The notes under the pieces were generated by a model. It did not search any database. It worked only from the letters and a program-made list of their open reading frames with translations, and was not told the origin of the DNA. Positions 7,530 through 11,488 of a stretch of 11,488 nt of DNA are shown piece by piece. Numbering within the stretch: position 1 is the stretch's first letter; each line of letters opens with the position of its first letter. The stretch lies in NCBI GenBank assembly GCA_944385645.1, contig CALWYA010000222.1:1-11488 (forward strand). Reading direction: 5' to 3'. Made by a program: the position numbers and the translations under genes. Source of the DNA: an uncultured Oscillospiraceae bacterium (GTDB lineage: Bacteria; Bacillota; Clostridia; Oscillospirales; Oscillospiraceae).

Positions 7530-7572
7530 GGGTGCGTACCGGCTCCCCTGCCCGGCACGCACCCATCTTTTT
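7530..7572 (+). terminator. Intra-operon hairpin with T-run (candidate attenuator)
   Basis: GGGTGCGT (7530-7537) pairs with ACGCACCC (7557-7564). After one A-C mismatch, CCGG (7539-7542) pairs with CCGG (7552-7555) around a 9-nt loop. TCTTTTT follows directly (7566-7572), as in an intrinsic terminator. It lies in the 73-bp gap between the symporter and flavoprotein genes and ends just before the ribosome binding site at 7576-7582. It may be a partial terminator or an mRNA-processing or stability element. Confidence 0.7.
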
Positions 7573-7588
7573 AAAAAAGGAGCATGAC

Positions 7589-9541
7589 ATGAAACCATAT
7601 CCTCATCTGTTCAGCCCCATTAAAATTGGCCCCTATACGCTGAAGAACCGGATCGAGGCCGCCCCAGTGAACATCTCCAACCTGACCCAGGACGGCTATC
7701 CCACTCCGGAGAATATCGCCATCTTTGAGGGCAAGGCCCGGGGCGGTGCCGCCATTGTCAACCTGGGGGAGTGCCGCATCGACCTGAAGACGGGCATCTC
7801 CCACAAGCTGTGCATCCCCCTGGACGACCCCGAGGTGCTCCCCTATCTCCACGCGGCCTCTGACGCCATCAAGAAATACAACGCCTTCTCCGCCGTGGAG
7901 CTGATCCACCCCGGGACCCGCTCCAACCCGGAATATTATGACGGCCCCATCTGGGGGCCTAGCGACGGCCCCGGCCATTTAGGGAAGGACTATGTGGAAA
8001 TGCCCCAGGAGATCATCGACTATGTGGTGGACTGCTTCGGAAACGCCGCGGAGATGGCCAAGCTGGGCGGGATCGACATGGTCATGGTCCACGCCGGCCA
8101 CGGCTGGCTCCTGCACCAGTTCCTCTCCCCCCTGAACAACCGCCGTACAGACAAATACGGCGGGAGCCTGGAGAACCGGGCCCGGATCACCCTGGAGGTC
8201 ATCGAGAACATCCGGAAGAAGTGCGGCCCGGACTTTCCCATCGAGATCCGCATGAGCGGCACGGAGATCGTCCAGGGTGGCCTGACCCTGGAGGACCAGG
8301 TGGAGTTTGCCAAGCTGCTGGACGGCAAAGTGGACCTGATCCATGTCACTTCCGGAACCTTCCACGTCCCCTCCACCAACCAGCACATGATCCCCAACGG
8401 GTTCCTGCCGGAGGGGTGCAACGTCTATCTGGCCGAGGCGATCAAGAAGGCGATGAAGCATACGCCGGTGGTCACGGTGGGTGCACTGGGCAATCCGGAT
8501 CTGATGGAATCCATCCTGGCCGAGGGGCGGGCGGACATGGTGGCCCTGGGACGGCCTCTGCTGGCCGACCCCGATCTGCCCAACAAACTGAAGGCCGGCC
8601 GGGTGGAGGACGTGTACCCCTGTCTGCGGTGCATGGCCTGTATCAGCGAGTCCTTTGTCCCCTATGTGAAGTATCCCTCCCGAATCCGCCGCTGCCCGGT
8701 AAACCCCACCGCCTATAAAGAGGTCCCCGCCAGCCGGGTCACCAATACCACCGCCCCCAAAAAAGTTCTGGTCATCGGGGGCGGACCCGCCGGTATAGAG
8801 GCGGCCACTGTCCTGGCGGAACGGGGCCACCAGGTGATCCTGTGCGAAAAGGACGGGCAGCTGGGCGGTGCCCTCCGTTACGCCAAGTACGTCCCCTTTA
8901 AGAAAAAAGTAGATCAATTCATGCATGTACTGATCCGCCGCCTGAGCCGCAGCGGGGTGGAGATTCGGCTGAACACGCCTGTCACACCGGAGCTGGCCGA
9001 GGCGATCGCTCCGGACGTCATCGTGGCGGCCCTGGGGGCAAAGTTCGATCCCCCGGACTTTCTGAACAACAGCCGCGGCCAAGTGGTCATGGCTCTGGAT
9101 GCCCTCCGGGAGCCGGAGAAAACCGGACAGAAGGTGGTCATCGCCGGCGGCGGGCTGGTAGGGTGTGAACTGGCCCTCCAGCTGGGGCAGCTGGGCCGGG
9201 AGGTTACCCTCGTCAGCCGGAAGGCGGAGGTGTGCCGGGATGCCTCTTTCCTATACCGGGAGGGCTTGCTGATGGAGCTGGAAAAGGTGGGCGTGACTAT
9301 TCTGAACAGCACTGCCTGCGTAGGCGCGGAACCCAGCGGGGCTGTGATCCGGACTGCGGAAGGGGAGAAGACCATTCCTGCCGACACTGTCATCGCCGCC
9401 ACAGGCTTCTCCCCCAGGGAGGAAGAAGCGGAGGCCTTCCGGGAGTCGGCCTACGACTTCTGGAAGATCGGCGACTGCTTCCAAGTCCGGAAGATCTTCA
9501 ACGCCATGCGGGAAGGGTACAACGCCGGCGCCCACATTTAA
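7589..9541 (+). CDS. Fe-S/FMN/FAD oxidoreductase, old yellow enzyme-TMADH-like, atypical cysteine motif
   Basis: A 650-residue flavoprotein with the same architecture as the gene at 2784 but clearly a different lineage. An FMN TIM barrel (~1-340) carries VHAGHGWLLHQFLSP (His168, His171) and RRTDKYGGSLENRAR, then an iron-sulfur segment and two dinucleotide folds: GGGPAG (397-402) and GGGLVG (520-525). The residue after His171-Gly is Trp173 where most relatives have Tyr. The cysteines are Cys345, Cys348, Cys351 and Cys369: CX2CX2C as in trimethylamine dehydrogenase rather than CX2CX3C, with a long 17-residue gap to the fourth. GGAG ends 6 nt before ATG 7589; the longer frame to 7532 crosses a hairpin and is unlikely. 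As the last gene of the enolase-symporter operon it may reduce a C=C bond or oxidise or demethylate an amine; the substrate is unknown. Confidence 0.85.
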   Translation: MKPYPHLFSPIKIGPYTLKNRIEAAPVNISNLTQDGYPTPENIAIFEGKARGGAAIVNLGECRIDLKTGISHKLCIPLDDPEVLPYLHAASDAIKKYNAFSAVELIHPGTRSNPEYYDGPIWGPSDGPGHLGKDYVEMPQEIIDYVVDCFGNAAEMAKLGGIDMVMVHAGHGWLLHQFLSPLNNRRTDKYGGSLENRARITLEVIENIRKKCGPDFPIEIRMSGTEIVQGGLTLEDQVEFAKLLDGKVDLIHVTSGTFHVPSTNQHMIPNGFLPEGCNVYLAEAIKKAMKHTPVVTVGALGNPDLMESILAEGRADMVALGRPLLADPDLPNKLKAGRVEDVYPCLRCMACISESFVPYVKYPSRIRRCPVNPTAYKEVPASRVTNTTAPKKVLVIGGGPAGIEAATVLAERGHQVILCEKDGQLGGALRYAKYVPFKKKVDQFMHVLIRRLSRSGVEIRLNTPVTPELAEAIAPDVIVAALGAKFDPPDFLNNSRGQVVMALDALREPEKTGQKVVIAGGGLVGCELALQLGQLGREVTLVSRKAEVCRDASFLYREGLLMELEKVGVTILNSTACVGAEPSGAVIRTAEGEKTIPADTVIAATGFSPREEEAEAFRESAYDFWKIGDCFQVRKIFNAMREGYNAGAHI

Positions 9542-9645
9542 GATAGCGTGAAGTATTTTCGTTATATTGATTGGGGCCTGGGAAACTTGACTTTTGATCT
9601 GCCTAACTGAAATTGCTTAGGTCCCGCCCTCTTTTTAAATGTAAT

Positions 9646-9687
9646 GCCCCCTCGGTCGGCAGTCCACGGACTGTTGACCGAGGGGGC
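9646..9687. repeat. Long intergenic palindrome (REP-like or terminator-related)
   Basis: GCCCCCTCGGTC (9646-9657) pairs perfectly with GACCGAGGGGGC (9676-9687). Inside, GGCAGTCC pairs with GGACTGTT (two G-T wobbles) around a 2-nt AC loop, giving a nearly continuous 20-bp stem. There is no good T-run directly after it on either strand (only a weak TTTAAAAAG on the minus strand), so simple intrinsic termination is doubtful. It lies between the end of the flavoprotein operon and the converging Spo0A-like gene. Its right arm overlaps a tRNA-like sequence. Confidence 0.75.
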
Positions 9688-9722
9688 GATTCCTTCTAGC
9701 TCTGCCATGTAAGTTCCCGAAG
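9678..9722 (+). repeat. Decayed tRNA-3'-end-like sequence, inverted relative of 11396-11441
   Basis: Read on the plus strand, this 45-bp stretch matches the T-arm, acceptor 3' strand, CCA and immediate downstream flank of the tRNA-Trp fragment at 11396-11441 (minus) at about 37 of 46 aligned positions with one gap. It keeps tRNA spacing: GAGGG (9680-9684), a 7-nt loop, CCTTC (9692-9696), seven acceptor-strand bases, G and CCA (9705-9707). The T-loop is degenerate (GGCGATT instead of TTCGAAT), and no anticodon arm can be found upstream, so it is not a functional tRNA. Confidence 0.55.
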
Positions 9723-9771
9723 TCCCTTTTCTTTTTTATTGTATCACATTCACTCATAATCGGCAGAAAAC

Positions 9772-10110
9772 CTACTGGACGCAGGATAGATAATGTGTCA
9801 AGAACGCAAGAAATTGTGCCGGCTTCGGCTTTTTCTTTACAGGATAGCCTGACAGCACCTCCAGCCTTTCCGGAGTAGTCTGCCAGGCTATCTGAATCAT
9901 TGTCCTGATGTTTCGCTCCACCGCTTTCCAGTTCGTACCACACTTCCTTGCCACTGCCGGATAAAGCCACTTTGTTACAAGTTCTAACGACCCTGGTTCC
10001 TCCGCGGCAATCTGGAGTGCCTGTACCAGCTGCCGGTATCCTTTGTAATTTGGGGTCAGGCCGATGAAGTACAGCATCTGCTCCATTTTCTTATCCATCT
10101 CCTGCAGCAC
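9772..10110 (-). CDS. Orphan Spo0A C-terminal DNA-binding-domain protein
   Basis: The 112-residue product matches the sigma-factor-like DNA-binding domain of the sporulation master regulator Spo0A over nearly its whole length: LYFIGLTPNYKGYRQLVQAL, LVTKWLYPAVARKCGT, and recognition-region-like KAVERNIRTMIQIAW followed by a GYPVKKKPKPAQFLAFL tail. The phosphoacceptor receiver domain of real Spo0A is absent, so phosphorelay control is not expected; it is a separate regulator, not spo0A. The start is uncertain: GTG 10110 lies 1 nt past the stop of the upstream XRE gene (suggesting translational coupling), while ATG 10098 and ATG 10086 are alternatives after an AGGAG at 10101-10105. It forms a two-gene operon with the XRE gene. 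Its targets are unknown. Confidence 0.8.
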   Translation of the reverse strand: MLQEMDKKMEQMLYFIGLTPNYKGYRQLVQALQIAAEEPGSLELVTKWLYPAVARKCGTNWKAVERNIRTMIQIAWQTTPERLEVLSGYPVKKKPKPAQFLAFLTHYLSCVQ

Positions 10111-10111
10111 C

Positions 10112-10441
10112 TCAGGAAAACAAATCTACCAATTTTAAGAACAGTTCGATCCCTTGAGATTGTTTCTCACATGTCAAGCCGCCAAACGCCTGGGCTGCCT
10201 GGACAATGACCTCCGCCTTACTCCAGCCGGAGGGGAGCTGTGAAATCAGCTCTGCCGGGGTGATCCCAAATTTCTTTGCCAGCAGCTCTATGGTATCCGC
10301 TCTTAAATTCTTAGATCCCTTCGCATAATTCTTCATGGAAGACAGCGGAATGTCCAATTCAGCGGAAAGTTCTGACAGTGTCTTCCCCCGTTCTTCCATG
10401 ACACGTCTGACGGCTTCTGCTATATTCGCGCGAATTTCCAT
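10112..10441 (-). CDS. XRE-family helix-turn-helix regulator
   Basis: A 109-residue protein whose residues ~5-62 form an HTH_3/Cro-CI-type domain (IAEAVRRVMEERGKTLSELS, then AELDIPLSSMKNYAKGSKNL and LLAKKFGITPAEL). Residues ~70-109 are a short helical tail (KAEVIVQAAQAFGGL ... GIELFLKLVDLF), perhaps for dimerisation. A perfect AAGGAGG (complement of 10450-10456) lies 8 nt before ATG 10441. It is the first gene of a tight pair with the Spo0A-like gene (stop at 10112, next start 10110). Such small XRE proteins are common in mobile or accessory regions, which suits the remnants around it. DNA targets are unknown. Confidence 0.88.
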   Translation of the reverse strand: MEIRANIAEAVRRVMEERGKTLSELSAELDIPLSSMKNYAKGSKNLRADTIELLAKKFGITPAELISQLPSGWSKAEVIVQAAQAFGGLTCEKQSQGIELFLKLVDLFS

Positions 10442-10462
10442 GAATCACACCTCCTTATGTCA

Positions 10463-10491
10463 AGCATATCGAGGTGCTTCCTTCCTGTAAA
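10463..10491 (-). promoter_or_regulatory. Putative promoter of the XRE/Spo0A-like operon
   Basis: On the minus strand TTTACA (complement of 10486-10491) and TATGCT (complement of 10463-10468) are 17 bp apart. The predicted start near 10456 would place the AAGGAGG almost at the 5' end of the transcript, which is tight but possible. No other good promoter is visible between the gene and the palindrome at 10618. Confidence 0.4.
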
Positions 10492-10617
10492 GGCTTCTTT
10501 CTTGGCTTTCCTAACCTCTTCTTAGCTGTCTCATCTTAATGCGTAGGTTTTGTCAGCACATCTTGAAGGAGCTTTGTCTGCAACAAAACCGCTTGGGACT
10601 TACTTGAGCCACAACTA

Positions 10618-10683
10618 TTTGCCCCGGCGTTTTCTGCGCCCCACCCGCAGGGGCGGGGTGGAGCTGGAAAACGCCGGGGCAAA
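10618..10683. repeat. Two-tier palindromic element
   Basis: TTTGCCCCGGCGTTTTC (10618-10634) pairs perfectly over 17 bp with GAAAACGCCGGGGCAAA (10667-10683). Inside is a second hairpin, CGCCCC/GGGGCG, with a 7-nt loop. No T-run follows the structure on either strand. It lies 55 bp downstream of the truncated dihydrodipicolinate-synthase-family gene and upstream of the XRE operon. It could be a REP/MITE-like repeat or a transcript-end stabiliser. Confidence 0.75.
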
Positions 10684-10738
10684 AGAGAAAAGGGGGATGT
10701 CGTTGTGAGGCGGTTCAACAGGTGCAGGGCCGGATTGG

Positions 10739-11227
10739 TCAACCCATCCCTTTGGCCATATCAGAGGTTACGGTTTCTTTGATTTTCAAAAGCGCGTCAT
10801 CGGACAGGTAGCAGAAGGGGCGCCGGCACGGGCCAACTGAGTTCCCGGCAATGCGGGCGGCGGCCTTTGTTACGGTGTTGGGGTTTCCAAATTTGAAGCA
10901 GTTGCGGATGGGGCGGATGCTGTCCTGGGCAGCCTTCGCAGCCTCCAGATCCCCTTCTTGATAGTGCTTGTAGATGGAAACCATGACCTTGGGGTAGATA
11001 TTTGCGACTGCCGTGATCCCGCCGGAACCGCCGGCCAGGAGATTCCACAGAATGAGCGCGTCGTTTCCGGAGAGCACCCGGAAAGAGGCGGGATCCGTCA
11101 GTTCGATGTACTGCTTCATGTTGTCAAAATTCCCGCTGGAGTTCTTGATCCCCACAATATTGAAAATATGGCTCAATCTGGCCGCCGTTTCCGGCGCAAT
11201 ATTGTTTCCGGTCCGGGCCGGCAAAGC
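10739..11227 (-). pseudogene. 5'-truncated dihydrodipicolinate synthase/N-acetylneuraminate lyase-family gene
   Basis: About 160 residues match the C-terminal half of the DapA/NanA class I aldolase family: PARTGNN (the family's YNVPxRTG strand without its YNV), IVGIKNSSGN with the Schiff-base Lys codon at 11144-11146, LSGND, GGSGGITAVANIYPK, then C-terminal helices ending at the TGA at 10739-10741. Full-length members are about 290-300 residues; here the first ~135, including the GGTTGE loop and catalytic Tyr, are missing. Upstream of 11222 the frame stays open to 11374 but encodes nothing family-like. The break falls inside a GC-rich inverted repeat (11212-11238), suggesting a recombination joint. 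It is almost certainly inactive as an aldolase. Before truncation it could have acted on a pyruvate-derived substrate. Confidence 0.8.
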
Positions 11228-11238
11228 GCCGGCCCGGA
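11212..11238. repeat. GC-rich inverted repeat at the truncation point
   Basis: TCCGGGCCGGC (11212-11222) pairs perfectly over 11 bp with GCCGGCCCGGA (11228-11238) around the 5-nt loop AAAGC. One arm is the normal coding sequence for the PARTG motif of the aldolase-family gene; the other lies in unrelated sequence beyond the break. No T-run follows. Confidence 0.7.
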
Positions 11239-11372
11239 GAGGACCTCTTTGATGCTGAACTGATGCTGTACCAGACGGAACCAGGAAAAACGGATGCCAC
11301 CAGATACCACATTCAGGGCATCCTTCGAGCATCGCCCGCGGTCCGCGAAACACAGGCCCGCTGAAAAAGTAC

Positions 11373-11398
11373 AAAAAAAGCCCCGAAACTCGGGGCTT
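11373..11398 (-). terminator. Intrinsic terminator downstream of the tRNA-Trp fragment
   Basis: On the minus strand a 9-bp stem (AAGCCCCGA, loop GTT, TCGGGGCTT) runs into seven Ts (complement of 11373-11379). It begins 13 bp beyond the CCA end of the tRNA-Trp fragment, the usual place for a tRNA-gene terminator, so it is probably the terminator of the original tRNA-Trp gene. Confidence 0.85.
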
Positions 11399-11411
11399 CG
11401 GGGACTTTTCA

Positions 11412-11456
11412 TGGCAGGGGCAGAAGGAATCGAACCCTCGGCACGCGGTTTTGGAG
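11412..11456 (-). other. 3' fragment of a tRNA-Trp(CCA) gene, likely integration (att) site
   Basis: On the minus strand this reads as the 3' part of tRNA-Trp: anticodon loop CTCCAAA (11456-11450, anticodon CCA), the 3' strand ACCGC of the anticodon stem, variable loop GTGCC, T-arm GAGGG-TTCGAAT-CCTTC, acceptor strand TGCCCCT, discriminator G and encoded CCA (11414-11412). The spacing is exactly that of a tRNA. The five bases before the loop (AGCCA) cannot pair with ACCGC, and no D-arm is seen in the 32 bp up to the window edge, so the 5' half is absent. Identity starting at the anticodon loop is typical of the duplicated attachment site left by a tyrosine-recombinase element. Confidence 0.8.
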
Positions 11457-11488
11457 TGGCTGTGGAAGTCCGCACTCTATATAAAACT

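Noticed and set aside
7979..9082. 367-codon minus-strand open frame opposite the second flavoprotein
   Set aside because: Shadow of a conserved plus-strand gene, with no ribosome binding site or family motifs.
9573..9636. Possible terminator (GGGGCCT pairing with AGGTCCC, then CTTTTTAAAT) after the flavoprotein operon
   Set aside because: The 7-bp stem has a wobble pair and a loop of about 39 nt, and the T-run is not adjacent to the stem; too weak to call.
11412..11488. Complete tRNA or tmRNA at the right edge
   Set aside because: The T-arm and acceptor 3' strand are perfect, but the anticodon stem cannot pair and no D-arm is seen upstream within the window; the acceptor does not fit tmRNA's GGGG-type 5' end.
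1..11488. CRISPR array, complete insertion sequence, or toxin-antitoxin module
   Set aside because: No regularly spaced repeats, no transposase reading frame and no recognisable toxin were found; the XRE/Spo0A-like pair does not include a toxin-like protein.

Overview
The window looks like a chromosomal segment from an anaerobic, spore-forming Clostridia member, most likely an Oscillospiraceae-type gut bacterium (the Flavonifractor/Lawsonibacter/Intestinimonas sort). The grounds are high-GC, Gram-positive-style genes with strong AGGAGG ribosome binding sites, a stand-alone Spo0A-type DNA-binding domain, a copper-amine-oxidase-like 'stalk' domain secreted protein, and two large iron-sulfur flavoprotein ene-reductases. 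The organism call is inference; no taxonomic marker is present.

Left part (1-2009): a partial gene of unknown function runs off the left edge on the minus strand. Divergent from it is a secreted protein with two stalk-type domains and an unrecognised C-terminal domain (617-1705). A long bidirectional hairpin terminator (1824-1876) separates it from the converging padR gene.

Centre (2010-9541): a PadR-family repressor gene (2010-2600, minus) is divergent from a 2-enoate-reductase-type flavoprotein (2784-4778, plus). The 183-bp gap holds a near-consensus promoter whose spacer and -10 are covered by two overlapping perfect 18-bp palindromes; the first fits the published PadR operator pattern ATGT-N8-ACAT. 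This reads as a self-contained, probably substrate-inducible ene-reductase unit. A second transcription unit follows from its own TTGATT-17-TATAAT promoter: an enolase-superfamily (muconate-lactonising-enzyme-like) enzyme with altered active-site positions, a sodium:solute symporter (SSS), and a second, divergent Fe-S flavoprotein oxidoreductase with unusual cysteine spacing. A hairpin plus T-run sits between the symporter and the second flavoprotein and may attenuate it. Together they suggest uptake of a small organic acid, betaine or phenolic-type compound, isomerisation or proton abstraction by the enolase-family enzyme, and flavin-dependent redox chemistry; the substrate cannot be read from sequence.

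Right part (9542-11488): a remnant-rich region. It holds a strong palindrome overlapping a decayed tRNA-3'-end-like sequence, a two-gene minus-strand operon (XRE regulator plus orphan Spo0A C-terminal domain), another long palindrome, a 5'-truncated dihydrodipicolinate-synthase-family gene broken at a GC-rich inverted repeat, an intrinsic terminator, and a 45-bp 3' fragment of a tRNA-Trp gene that begins exactly at the anticodon loop. The last is the classic footprint of integration by a tyrosine recombinase, and implies that an integrated element starts just beyond the right edge.
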